A stretch of 64,000 nt of DNA from CAWBLP01 sp963721065 (GTDB lineage Bacteria; Pseudomonadota; Alphaproteobacteria; Acetobacterales; Acetobacteraceae). The stretch is from contig CAVRHO010000005.1 in the NCBI GenBank assembly GCA_963721065.1, forward strand, positions 434,001 to 498,000. Direction: 5' to 3'. Of the stretch, positions 1 to 8,475 are shown piece by piece. Position numbers and translations under genes: made by a program. The notes under the pieces were generated by a model. That model had not been told where the DNA came from. It saw only the letters and a list, made by a program, of their open reading frames with translations, and made no database searches. The first letter of the stretch is position 1. The number at the start of each line of letters is the position of its first letter.

Positions 1-54
1 AACGAAGGCTGCCGCAGCCGGCGGCACCGCACCGCCGCGCGCCTTCAACCCGGA

Positions 55-88
55 ATGCGCCGACCCGGCCCGGGCCGGGTCGGCGCAT
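55..88. repeat. 34-bp perfect palindrome downstream of the PEP-CTERM gene
   Basis: The 34 bases read identically on both strands (17-bp arms, centre GGGCCC, no spacer). The palindrome lies 16 bp beyond the stop of the reverse-strand phosphoesterase gene. A transcript would fold into a very stable GC hairpin, so it could stop transcription or protect the 3' end, but neither side has a U-tract. It may equally be a protein-binding palindrome. Confidence 0.6.
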
Positions 89-104
89 CCGTAGGGGAGC
101 CGGG

Positions 105-1163
105 TCAGCCAGCGCGGCGACGACGGCGGATCATACCGAGGCCCGCGAGGCCAACACCGAACAGTGCGAACGATGCCGGCTCCGGCACCAGCGCCCCGAG
201 CGGCGCGGCGCTGGCCGCATTGGCGATACCGGGGAGCCCGTACATCGTGTCGATGGTGTTGAGCATGTTGTAATGGTTCACAGCCTGGTTCGACGTGGTG
301 CCGGGGGTGACACCCGCACCGAACAGCACCGTGGCAATGTGGTTGGCCGCCGTGAAGTCGTTTTCGTCCCAGGTGACCATCAGCAGGCTGTTGTGGGTCT
401 GTGCCCAGGTCGCGTAGGCGCCAAGCTGATTCTGCAGGAACGCATCGGCGTTGCTGGCAAGTGTCTGGTCATTGGCGTCACCCGAGGTCGTCGGATAGTC
501 GCAGACGCCGGGAACGCCGTGCATGTCATTGCACTGGTTCGGGATTACGAAGGAAACCGTCGGCAGCGTACTGAAGTCCGTCGGAAGCGCTGAAAGCGGC
601 TGGTTGATGCTTGCGGGCAGCGTGTTGCTGGTATTTCCGACCGCCGCGTAGCCCGAGGTCGCCTGCCAGTCCGTCCACGGGTTGTGCTTGCGGGCGTACA
701 GGTAATAGGCGGGATTGTTGCCCGGGTTGGTATCGTACGAGGTGGTGCCGTCCGAATAGTATGTCAGCGAGCCAGCGCTGGGCAGATTCTCCGAATAGGC
801 ACCGAACGTATAGCCGGCATGGATCAGTTGCGCGGCCAGGTTGGGCGATGTCAGCGGGGTCTGCGTGGCGGGATTGCTGGTGGTGCCGGGAACCGGACTG
901 TCATTGGTGACGCCCTGGTTGCTGCCCGAGAACAGGTCCAGGTAGTTCGGCTGGCTCGGGTGCTCGACCCCGGTCGCGTTGGTCAGCAACAACCCGCCCG
1001 GGATCAGCGTGTTGTTCAGGTACGGCATGTTGGCATTGCCGACCACCTGGCTGTAGTCGTGATTCTCCTCGATCACGACGACGACGTGGTCCGGCTGGTA
1101 GGCGGCGAAGGCCGGGGCGGACAGCGTGGCGAGTCCGATCAGGCCGAGCATTAGAGAGCGCAC
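105..1163 (-). CDS. PEP-CTERM phosphoesterase (AcpA/phospholipase C superfamily)
   Basis: A 352-residue exported protein. Residues 1-20 form a signal peptide ending AFA. The mature part starts with the phosphoesterase-family core: a hydrophobic strand followed by EENH (32-35), then motifs NQCNDMHG and TWDEN typical of PF04185 (acid phosphatase/phospholipase C-like enzymes using metal-bound phosphate ester chemistry). The C-terminus is a PEP-CTERM sorting signal: Pro-Glu-Pro at 327-329, a hydrophobic helix, then RRRRR. In known systems exosortase cleaves this signal and delivers the protein to the envelope or exopolysaccharide. The substrate cannot be told from sequence. The gene stands alone, with a perfect palindrome after its stop and about 220 bp without genes before its start. 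Confidence 0.85.
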   Translation of the reverse strand: MRSLMLGLIGLATLSAPAFAAYQPDHVVVVIEENHDYSQVVGNANMPYLNNTLIPGGLLLTNATGVEHPSQPNYLDLFSGSNQGVTNDSPVPGTTSNPATQTPLTSPNLAAQLIHAGYTFGAYSENLPSAGSLTYYSDGTTSYDTNPGNNPAYYLYARKHNPWTDWQATSGYAAVGNTSNTLPASINQPLSALPTDFSTLPTVSFVIPNQCNDMHGVPGVCDYPTTSGDANDQTLASNADAFLQNQLGAYATWAQTHNSLLMVTWDENDFTAANHIATVLFGAGVTPGTTSNQAVNHYNMLNTIDTMYGLPGIANAASAAPLGALVPEPASFALFGVGLAGLGMIRRRRRAG

Positions 1164-1385
1164 GAGTTGATCCCCTTATTCGTGATTACGCGCCGTTAAT
1201 TAAGCGGCGGTGGAGACGGCTGACGCGCACGCAAAGGTTTCACACTTGTTAAGATTTGTTTCCGTTCCGAGCCCAGGGGCCCACCGGGGGCCGCACGCCA
1301 TCGCGAGAGCACTCCGGATTGGCGCCGGGCGTGGGTGCGCCCGACGCACCCAACGCACACGGTCCGGTTCGCCAAACCGAGGCGA

Positions 1386-2246
1386 TCAGCGCAGTTCAAA
1401 CCCGAGGTTACGCAGCGCTTCCCGCATCCGGTCGCGGCCGCGCAGGGCCGCGGCGTCCTTCACGCGGTTGATGCACTGCTGCGTCCAGTCGATCTGCCGC
1501 ATCCCCTGCTCGCGCTGGAACTCACGAACCGCTGAATTGTACTGGGCGATGGCCGCCTGCTTCACCTCGGGATCGTAGATCTCCCGGTGCAGAACGACGC
1601 TTTGCGGCAGGCGAGGCTTGATGCCGGTGGCCTTGGCGGGATCGGGCCATCCGATCGCCATGCCGAACACCGCAAACACATGCGGCGGCAGCTTCAGCGC
1701 CGCGGCGACCTGTTCGGGATGGTTGCGCATGGCGCCGACATACACACCCCCCAGGCCAAGCGATTCCGCGGCGATCAGTGCGCTTTGCGCGGCAAGCGCG
1801 GCGTCCACCACGCCGACGATGAATTCCTCCAGGTACTGCGTGCCTTCAACCGGCTGCTGACGATCCGCGGCGATACCGTCGAGGCGCGCCATATCCGCCA
1901 GCCACACCAGCAGCAGCGGCGCGTCGCGTATGAACTGCTGGTCACCGGCCAGCGTGGCCAGATGCGCCTTGTGCGCCGGCTGCTGCACCGCGACCACGCT
2001 CCAGAACTGCAGGTTGGAGGAGGTGGAAGCGGATTGTGCCGCGGCGACCAGCAGCTCCAGCGTACCGGCTGCCAGGGGCTGCGGCAGGAAGCCGCGCACC
2101 GAACGGTGATTCAGGATGGTTGCCAGCACGTCATTCCACGCGGTCGGCGGGGACAGCGCGTCGTCGCGGTTGCGCGCGCTCAGCAATGCGTGCGCCGACG
2201 GCTCGGCAATGTCCGGACTGCTTGCAGATGACACGACATTCTCCAC
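1386..2246 (-). CDS. NADPH-dependent nitroreductase-family oxidoreductase (NfsA/FRP-like)
   Basis: A 286-residue FMN protein of the nitroreductase superfamily. The diagnostic N-terminal segment NHRSVRGFLPQPL (about residues 47-59), in which the Arg-Ser-Val-Arg block contacts FMN phosphate, is followed by AAAQSASTSSNLQ, as in NfsA/flavin reductase P proteins. Later come GGVYVGAMRNHPEQV and a GMAIGWP segment typical of the family. Such enzymes are cytoplasmic dimers reducing nitroaromatics, quinones or flavins with NADPH; the physiological substrate is unknown. It is transcribed divergently from glutamate dehydrogenase, with only 77 bp between the two starts, so promoters are probably shared or overlapping. 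Confidence 0.85.
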   Translation of the reverse strand: MENVVSSASSPDIAEPSAHALLSARNRDDALSPPTAWNDVLATILNHRSVRGFLPQPLAAGTLELLVAAAQSASTSSNLQFWSVVAVQQPAHKAHLATLAGDQQFIRDAPLLLVWLADMARLDGIAADRQQPVEGTQYLEEFIVGVVDAALAAQSALIAAESLGLGGVYVGAMRNHPEQVAAALKLPPHVFAVFGMAIGWPDPAKATGIKPRLPQSVVLHREIYDPEVKQAAIAQYNSAVREFQREQGMRQIDWTQQCINRVKDAAALRGRDRMREALRNLGFELR

Positions 2247-2323
2247 ATTGACGTACAGATTTTGCGTTGCGGCGGATCATTCCCGACCCGCCACCGGCCG
2301 GCAATGCCGGCCAGGAGGAGACG

Positions 2324-3586
2324 ATGACGATCTACGCCGGGCCGGTGTTCGAGATGGCGTCTCAGCAGTTCGAGGTGATCGCCGATTACCTGGATATCCC
2401 GGTCGATGAACGGCACCGCCTGCTCTATCCGAAGCGCGCCATAGCCGTCGCCTGTCCAATCCACCGCGACGACGGCCGTGTGGAGGTGTTCCACGGCTAC
2501 CGCGTGCAGCACCATCTCACGCGGGGTCCGACGAAGGGCGGCACACGTTTCGCGCCGAACGTGCATATCGGCGAGATCGCCGCGCTGGCGATCTGGATGA
2601 GCTGGAAATGCGCGCTGACGAACCTGCCGTATGGCGGCGCCAAGGGTGGCGTCACCGTGGATCCACGTGCCCTGTCACGGCATGAGCTGGAAAACCTCTC
2701 CCGCCGCTACATGCAGGAGATGATTCCCTTCGTCGGCCCGCACACCGACGTGATGGCGCCGGACATGGGCACCAATGAGCAGATCATGGCCTGGTTCATG
2801 GACACCTACTCCATGCACCAGGGCCGCACGGTGATGGAGATCGTCACCGGCAAGCCGGTCGCGTCCGGCGGCACCGAGGGCCGGCGGGAGGCCACGGGCC
2901 GCGGCGTCGCCTATTTGGCCAACCGGGCCCTGGAACGGCTGGGCATCGAAGCCGTGGGCGCCACCGCGATCGTGCAGGGGTTCGGCAATGTCGGCAGCCA
3001 TGCGGTGCAGGCGCTGGCCGAGCGGGGGGTGAAGGTTGTCGGCGTTTGCGATCATACCGCCTGCTATTACGACCCGCGCGGCCTGGACGTGCCGGCGTTG
3101 CTCTGCCACGCACGATCGCATGACGGGGTGCTGGCCGGCTTCTCCAACCAGATATCGTGCGACCCGCAGGCACTGCTGACGCAGAAATGCGACGTGCTGA
3201 TCCCCGCCGCGATGGAGCGCGTCATCGACGCCGACGTCGCCGCCCGGCTGCAATGCCGCGTGCTGGCGGAAGGCGCCAACGGCCCAACCATGCCGGAGGC
3301 CGACGCGGTGCTGGACCAGCGGCGCAACGAGGTGTTCGTGGTGCCCGACATCCTGTGCAACGCCGGCGGCGTGGTGGTCAGCTACTTCGAGTGGGTCCAG
3401 GACCTCCAGCAGTTCTTCTGGGATCAGGCCGAGGTAATGAGCCGGCTCTACCACGTGCTGGACAAGGCCTTCATGCAGGTGCTGGCACGGGCGGAGCGTG
3501 ACAAGGTGGCGCACCGGACGGCCGCGATGGCGATCGGGGTGGAGAAAGTGCGCAACGCGAAGGCGACGCGCGGGCTGTTTCCGTAA
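2324..3586 (+). CDS. gdhA: Glu/Leu/Phe/Val dehydrogenase (glutamate dehydrogenase)
   Basis: A 420-residue enzyme that reversibly deaminates glutamate to 2-oxoglutarate and ammonia, linking amino acid breakdown to the TCA cycle. The active-site motif LPYGGAKGG (101-109, catalytic Lys107) and the dinucleotide motif GFGNVG (219-224) are intact. Length fits the ~420-residue hexameric class, usually NAD-linked and catabolic; cofactor choice is not certain. The ATG at 2324 is chosen because AGGAGG lies 5 bp upstream and the protein begins where family members do. The frame is open further upstream but has no ribosome site. It is followed by 138 bp and a strong intrinsic terminator. Confidence 0.93.
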   Translation: MTIYAGPVFEMASQQFEVIADYLDIPVDERHRLLYPKRAIAVACPIHRDDGRVEVFHGYRVQHHLTRGPTKGGTRFAPNVHIGEIAALAIWMSWKCALTNLPYGGAKGGVTVDPRALSRHELENLSRRYMQEMIPFVGPHTDVMAPDMGTNEQIMAWFMDTYSMHQGRTVMEIVTGKPVASGGTEGRREATGRGVAYLANRALERLGIEAVGATAIVQGFGNVGSHAVQALAERGVKVVGVCDHTACYYDPRGLDVPALLCHARSHDGVLAGFSNQISCDPQALLTQKCDVLIPAAMERVIDADVAARLQCRVLAEGANGPTMPEADAVLDQRRNEVFVVPDILCNAGGVVVSYFEWVQDLQQFFWDQAEVMSRLYHVLDKAFMQVLARAERDKVAHRTAAMAIGVEKVRNAKATRGLFP

Positions 3587-3724
3587 AATCCGCGCCTCAC
3601 TGTGAGATGGCTCACAGCCAGGGCGGGCGAGACGTGAGACAAATCGCACCGTCAGTTGGCGCTGCCCCAACACCTGCGCCCTCTGGCTGGGTCTCCATGG
3701 CCCAGGTCAACCCGGACCTTCCTG

Positions 3725-3757
3725 CGGCCCGACCCGAGCGGTCGGGCCGATTTTTTT
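3725..3757 (+). terminator. Rho-independent terminator after gdhA
   Basis: A perfect 10-bp GC stem (CGGCCCGACC / GGTCGGGCCG) closes a 5-base loop and is followed by A and seven T. This is the clearest intrinsic terminator in the window. It lies 138 bp past the gdhA stop, so the gdhA transcript has a long 3' untranslated region, or a small RNA ends here. Confidence 0.9.
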
Positions 3758-3853
3758 GCGACCAGCGCGAAGCCGCACGTCCCTCTCCCCTGCCGGCTTG
3801 AGCCGCAACGCCGACCGGGGCCGCAACGGAAGGACGACAGGCGGGCACCCGGG

Positions 3854-5104
3854 TTACCCGGACACCACCGCCACCTGCCCTTCCGTTGCATGCAGGTGAG
3901 CCTCCGCCGCAGCCTGATAGTCCCGGGTGAGCGGTACGGCATCCACGCGCTTCGCCATCTGCATCTGGAATACCAGCAGATTGTCGTAGCGGAACGCCAT
4001 TTCGCTGCTGGCCAGGAAGAACTCCCACATGCGGCAGAACCGCTCGTCGTAGATGTTGCGGATCAGTGTGCGGTTCTGCAGGAAGCGCTCGCGCCAGTGA
4101 CGCAGGGTTTCGGCGTAGTGCAGGCGCAGCAGTTCGATGTCCGTGACCCACAGGCCGGCCTGCTCGACCACCGGCAATACCTCCGACAACGCAGGGGAGT
4201 AGCCTCCCGGGAAGATGTATTTCCGCAGCCACGTCCCCGTCGCGCCGGGGCCGTCGCGGCGGCCGATGGAATGCAGCAGGGCCACGCCGTCCTCGGCCAG
4301 CAGTGCCGAGACCTGGTCGAAGAACCGGCGGTATTGCGGCACGCCGACATGCTCGAACATGCCGACCGAGACGATCCGGTCGAAGCGCCCCTGCACCTCG
4401 CGATAGTCCTGCACCGCGATGCGCACACGGTCCTGCAAGCCGGCCTGGTCCACCCGGTGCCGCGCGACCGCCGCCTGTTCCTGCGACAGCGTGATGCCGG
4501 TGACCTGCGCCCCGGTCAGCCTGGCCAGGCCAATCGCCAGGCTGCCCCAGCCGCAGCCGATATCCAGCACCTGCATGCCGGGCCGCAGCAGCAGCTTGGC
4601 GGCGATGTGCACGGCCTTGTCCGCCTGCGCCTGCTCCAGCGACACCTCCGGGGTACGGAAATAGGCGCAGGAATAATGCCTGTCCGCGTCGAGGAAGTTG
4701 CGGAACAGCACATCGGAAAGGTCGTAGTGGTGCGCCACGTTGCGACGCGCCCGGATGCGGGAGTTCAGTTGTTGCCCGACCCGCCAGGCCTGACGCGCCA
4801 TCCGCTTCAACCGCCCGGGCCGCCCCTGCCACGCCTCGCCGGAGAAATTGCGGCCGCAGAGCTCCAGCAGCGACCAGAGGCTGCCCTGCTCCACCACCAG
4901 CGCGCCGTCCATGTAGGCCTCGCCGAAATACAGTTCCGGATGGCTGGCGACCTTGATCGCGGTCAGGCGGTCCTTGACCCGAACCACCACGTCCAGCTCC
5001 GGCGCGTCCGGCGACGGCTTGCCGAATGTCAGGGTGCGCGGCCCCAGGCCCTTGATGGTCAGCCGACCGGTCCGGATCAGTCTCGAGAGCTTGCGCTGCA
5101 GCAC
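3854..5104 (-). CDS. cfa: Cyclopropane-fatty-acyl-phospholipid synthase family methyltransferase
   Basis: A 416-residue SAM-dependent enzyme of the CFA synthase/mycolic acid cyclopropane synthase family. It should act on unsaturated acyl chains of membrane phospholipids. Visible motifs: NVAHHYDLSDVLF (122-134), HYSCAYF just after it, and SAM-binding VLDIGCGWG (179-187). The GQLTLTLGD-like N-terminal domain (about 10-110) typical of bacterial CFA synthases is present. The GTG at 5104 is preferred because AAGGAGG sits 8 bases upstream and the protein then starts as in relatives. The frame stays open for 730 bp further upstream, but that part runs antisense through the AtzG and amidase genes. 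Divergent from the AtzG/amidase pair. Confidence 0.88.
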   Translation of the reverse strand: MLQRKLSRLIRTGRLTIKGLGPRTLTFGKPSPDAPELDVVVRVKDRLTAIKVASHPELYFGEAYMDGALVVEQGSLWSLLELCGRNFSGEAWQGRPGRLKRMARQAWRVGQQLNSRIRARRNVAHHYDLSDVLFRNFLDADRHYSCAYFRTPEVSLEQAQADKAVHIAAKLLLRPGMQVLDIGCGWGSLAIGLARLTGAQVTGITLSQEQAAVARHRVDQAGLQDRVRIAVQDYREVQGRFDRIVSVGMFEHVGVPQYRRFFDQVSALLAEDGVALLHSIGRRDGPGATGTWLRKYIFPGGYSPALSEVLPVVEQAGLWVTDIELLRLHYAETLRHWRERFLQNRTLIRNIYDERFCRMWEFFLASSEMAFRYDNLLVFQMQMAKRVDAVPLTRDYQAAAEAHLHATEGQVAVVSG

Positions 5105-5223
5105 GGGCGGCCTCCTTCGCTGGTGACCAAAAGGCTGCGCGCGGGCGCCGGTTGCCACGCCCCCTCTTTCGCCCAGCACGCCCACGCCGCATGATCGGGC
5201 CCGGCAAGAACGAGGGGGCAGCA

Positions 5224-5406
5224 ATGGACGAGCAACTCGTGGCGATGCTGGCGCGCGCCGCCGGGCTGGACAAGGCGCTGGCCGAGTTTCCCGAAGACGT
5301 CGCCGCCGCCGCGGCGCAGGCGCTGAACAATGCCGGCGCGGTGCAGGTGCCGGACGATCCGGCCGCCGAACCCTGGCCCCCGATGCGCGCGGGGGTGGGG
5401 CTATGA
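5224..5406 (+). CDS. AtzG-like (DUF4089) small amidase partner
   Basis: A 60-residue protein with an acidic, alanine-rich helical sequence, matching the AtzG/DUF4089 pattern: short proteins encoded directly before AtzE-type amidases and, in the characterised AtzE-AtzG complex, bound to the amidase in a manner resembling GatC with GatA. The ATG at 5224 has GAGGGGG upstream. The stop overlaps the start of the amidase gene (ATGA), which implies translational coupling and a stoichiometric complex. Family assignment rests on size, position and composition rather than a catalytic motif. Confidence 0.65.
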   Translation: MDEQLVAMLARAAGLDKALAEFPEDVAAAAAQALNNAGAVQVPDDPAAEPWPPMRAGVGL

Positions 5407-6798
5407 GCGACCTGCACTGGCTGTCTGCCGCCGAGGCGTCACGCGCCTTCGCGGCCCGCAAGCTCTCGCCGGTGGAACTGCTCGACGCGCTGCTGCAGCG
5501 CATCGAGGCGCTGGACCCGAAGCTGCACGCCTTCATCCGCCTGGACGCCGACGCGGCGCGCGACGCGGCCCGTGCTGCGGAACGCGAGATCGCGGCTGGC
5601 CGGGTGCGCGGGCCGCTGCATGGCGTGCCGATCGGCGTGAAGGACATCATCGACGTGGCCGGGCTGCCGACCACCTGCCACTCCAAGATCCTGCTCGACA
5701 ACGTCGCCCAGCACGACGCCGCCGTGATCGCTCGGCTGCGCCAGGCGGGGGCGATCGTGCTGGGCAAGACCTCCACGCATGAGTTCGCACTCGGGGGGCC
5801 AAGCTTCGACCTGCCGTTTCCGCCGGCGCGCAATCCGTGGAACCCGGACCATCATCCGGGCGGGTCGTCGTCCGGGTCCGGATCCGGCGTGGCGGCGGGG
5901 CTGTTTCCGGCGGCACTGGGGTCCGATACCGGCGGGTCGGTGCGCAACCCTGCCAGCTCCTGCGGGATCGTCGGGCTGAAGCCGACCTACGGGCTGGTGT
6001 CGCGGCGGGGCGTGTTCCCGCTGTCGTTCACGCTGGACCATGTCGGTCCGCTGACCCGCACGGTGGCGGACAACGCGCTGATGCTGGACGCGATGGCGGG
6101 GCACGACCCGGCCGATCCCGGCAGCGCGGCCAGCAGCGCGCGGTATTTTGGCCGCATGCTGGACCGCGGCGTGCGCGACCTGCGCATCGGCTTCGTGCGG
6201 CACTTCCACGAGACCGACATGCCGGCGCATCCGGAAACGACCGCGGCGCTGGAGGAAGCGGCGCGGGTGCTGCAAAGCGCCGGGGCGGAGGTGCGGACCA
6301 TCACCCTGCCCTCGCTGACCGAGTTCGCCGGGGTGAACCGGGTGATCCTGTGCAGCGAGGCCTGGTCGATACACGCGCCGTGGCTGCGCAGCCGGCCGGG
6401 CGATTATGCGCAATTGACCCGTCGCCGCCTGCTGCCCGGCGCATTCATGAGCGCCGGTGACTACGTGGGCGCCCAGCGGCGGCGGTCTGCAGATGATCGC
6501 CGCGGTGGAGGACGCGCTGCGGGAGGTGGACGTGCTGATGTGCGCCAGTTCCATGGACCCGGCGAGCCGGATCGAGGACGAGCCGGAGACGCTGCGCACC
6601 TACTCCCGCCAGGCCCGCACGCCGTTCAACGTGACGGGACATCCGGCGGCGGCGATGATGGCGGGGCTGGCGGACAACGGGCTGCCGCTGTCGGTGCAGT
6701 TCGTCGGCCGGTATTTCGAGGACGCGATGGTGTTGCGGGTCGCGGCTGCCTATGAGCGGGCGACGGAGTGGCACACGCGACGGCCGCCGGTGGGGTAG
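5403..6798 (+). pseudogene. AtzE-like amidase (amidase signature family), one frameshift
   Basis: An amidase-signature hydrolase, 464 residues if one base (about position 6486) is removed. The Ser-cisSer-Lys triad is visible: Lys80 in GVKDIID, the GGSSSGSG loop (153-160) and nucleophile Ser179 in DTGGSVRNPASSCG. After GDYVGAQRRR the frame slips: a stray T precedes LQMIAAVEDALREVDVLM, and the true C-terminus continues in the next frame to the stop at 6798. Relatives run straight through this point. Pairing with an AtzG-like gene suggests an AtzE-type enzyme (hydrolysis of a carboxybiuret-like or other small amide), which is inference. Either a recent pseudogene or a sequencing indel; the active site lies before the slip. 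Confidence 0.85.
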
Positions 6799-6906
6799 CG
6801 GGCAGGCGTTACCCCGGGCGATCTGGCTGCTGGGGAGGGGGTCGGGCCACGATGTTTCCTTCAACGCCGCGCTGACAAAGACGTTGGTGTCAACGACAAG
6901 TCTCAT
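6799..6906 (-). pseudogene. Truncated PIN-domain toxin remnant
   Basis: The reverse strand starts with MRLVVDTNVFVSAALKE, the unmistakable first strand of a PIN-domain (VapC-type) ribonuclease with its first catalytic Asp. After about 20 residues the similarity stops in low-complexity sequence abutting the 3' end of the amidase gene. The rest of the roughly 130-residue toxin is missing, including the other acidic residues, so it cannot be active. Its ATG overlaps the antitoxin remnant's stop (ATGA), as in intact modules. The toxin body was probably deleted when the amidase region was joined here. Confidence 0.75.
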
Positions 6907-7143
6907 GAACCACGTGGCTCAACCTCACTCTGCGCCTGCTTGATGAGCCGGTCGATATCTTCGTCCGACCACCCCGCCTCGGCGACCTTCGGCCGAGCGT
7001 AGCGGCGCACCCGTGCCAGCCAGTCATCGGGTTCGATGGTGATCGGTCACATGCTGGTCCGGTGCAATGCCGCGACGTTCCAGTTCGGCCGCAACCTGTC
7101 CCGCTGTGCTTTCGATGACCTGCGGCTCAGCCACCTTGGCCAT
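6903..7143 (-). pseudogene. Antitoxin remnant with one frameshift
   Basis: Read on the reverse strand from the ATG at 7143 (GAGGGCGG upstream), the frame gives MAKVAEPQVIESTAGQVAAE and ends early after 39 residues. Skipping one base near 7044 restores 79 codons whose second half reads ITIEPDDWLARVRRYARP and then VAEAGWSDEDIDRLI, with a stop at 6903 overlapping the toxin ATG. Residue style and the position before a PIN gene identify it as the antitoxin of a VapBC-like pair. With the toxin truncated and the antitoxin frameshifted, the module is dead in this sequence. Confidence 0.7.
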
Positions 7144-7321
7144 ACCGCCCTCATTCCTGAATGACACTTGAATACAGGCTACTGCGAAAGGGACCCGTGT
7201 GGAACACAGTGGGAGACAGCACCTCCTCACCGGCACGCACGTGCTGCCAAGGACCTGACGCTCGGCGGCCGGGAGTTCGCCGCTACGACCCGACGAAATG
7301 CGTCTCAACTGCCTCGGCAGA

Positions 7322-8353
7322 TCACCCTCCGTGCGCCAGCTCCCCTTTCGCCAGCCGCCCCAGCGCGTCGTAAATCTTCCGGTCCACCGCGATCCCCTCC
7401 TGCAACAATCGCCGCCGCGTCGTATGGCTGCGTTCCCCCGGGATACGGATCTCGGACACGCCCGGCTGCCGTGGTGTCGCCTTGATCTCGGCGATACGCC
7501 GGCTGACTTCGTGCCGGTACTCGTCCGCCGGCATGAACAGGTCCGGTTTGAACGCGATGAACATGTAGCCGCTCTTCGAGTCCGCCGGCCGCATTCCCAC
7601 GGTCAGCGCCCCAAGGGCGTCCATCGCCAGCGCCAGGCCGAACCCCTTGTAGCCGCCCTCCTTCCCCCCGAACGGCAGCAGTGCACCCAGCCGCGCCGCG
7701 GACGCGTCGGTGGTCGGCGCACCGTCCGGTCCCAGCGCGACACCCTCCGGGATCGGCGTGCCCAGCCGAGCGCGGAACTGCAGGTCGGTCGCCATGAAGG
7801 CCGAGGTGCCCATGTCGATCACCAGCGGATCACCCTCGGTGGGGAAGCCGAACGCGATGGGGTTGGTGCCCAGCGCCGCCCGGCTGCCGCCGAACGGAGC
7901 CACGGCAGGTGGCGCGGCGACCGTGTGGATCGCCACCAGCCCGGCGCGGGCGATCATCTCGCAGTAATAGGCGCTGCGGCCGGTCATCCAGGTGTTGGCC
8001 AGGCAGACCAGCGCCAGCCCGTGCGCCTCGGCCCGCCGGATGGTCGCTTCGGCGGCGCGGTAGGCGGCGATCATGCCGCTGTTGTTGCCGCCGTCCAGCA
8101 GCGCGGTCGGCCCGGTCTCCCGCACCACGCTGACCGGCTGCCGGGGTTGGCGGAAGTTCGGGTAATCGACGACGTTCAGCAGCTTCGGCAGGCCGGAATA
8201 CTCGTAGCCGCACAGCGCCGCATCCAGCACGTGATCGGTCAGGATCCAGGCATCCTCGGCGTCGTAGCCGGCGCCGCGCATCGCCGCCTCTCCCAGGGCG
8301 CGCGCCTGTTCCACCGTCATGTGGATGCGGTCCTGGCCGGTCTGTTCGCTCAT
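7322..8353 (-). CDS. Ldh-family (malate/L-lactate/ureidoglycolate-type) oxidoreductase
   Basis: A 343-residue NAD(P)-dependent dehydrogenase of the Ldh2/YlbC/YiaK family, whose members oxidise or reduce 2-hydroxy or 2-oxo acids (malate, sulfolactate, 2,3-diketogulonate, pyrroline-2-carboxylate). Recognisable blocks: PFGGSRAALGTNPIAFGFPT (NAD contact), VIDMGTS, and GGYKGFGLALAMD near the C-terminus. Start: ATG 8353 with a GAGGG-type site; the open frame upstream of it lacks family sequence. It is divergent from the SDR gene (122 bp apart) and close to a UxaA-type dehydratase. That context favours a sugar-acid or hydroxy-acid pathway; the substrate is not determinable. Confidence 0.85.
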   Translation of the reverse strand: MSEQTGQDRIHMTVEQARALGEAAMRGAGYDAEDAWILTDHVLDAALCGYEYSGLPKLLNVVDYPNFRQPRQPVSVVRETGPTALLDGGNNSGMIAAYRAAEATIRRAEAHGLALVCLANTWMTGRSAYYCEMIARAGLVAIHTVAAPPAVAPFGGSRAALGTNPIAFGFPTEGDPLVIDMGTSAFMATDLQFRARLGTPIPEGVALGPDGAPTTDASAARLGALLPFGGKEGGYKGFGLALAMDALGALTVGMRPADSKSGYMFIAFKPDLFMPADEYRHEVSRRIAEIKATPRQPGVSEIRIPGERSHTTRRRLLQEGIAVDRKIYDALGRLAKGELAHGG

Positions 8354-8475
8354 CGCCCTACCCTCGCTTGCTTCGTCCCAGCGTGCCGCGATAGCGGAAC
8401 CCCGTCCATCGCACCCCTTGCCTTCACCGGCACGGCCCGCGACACACGCCGATCCGCGCCCCATGGAGCCTCATC

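Noticed and set aside
3655..3757. 4.5S (SRP) RNA gene
   Set aside because: A GGTCA...GGACC/GGAAGG-like string is present on opposite strands, but the conserved GGAAGGAAGCAGCC loop is not formed in either orientation.
3612..5417. A 601-codon reverse frame overlapping the CFA synthase gene
   Set aside because: It is the CFA synthase region read in another frame; only the frame with the SAM motif and NVAHHYDLSD block is a gene.
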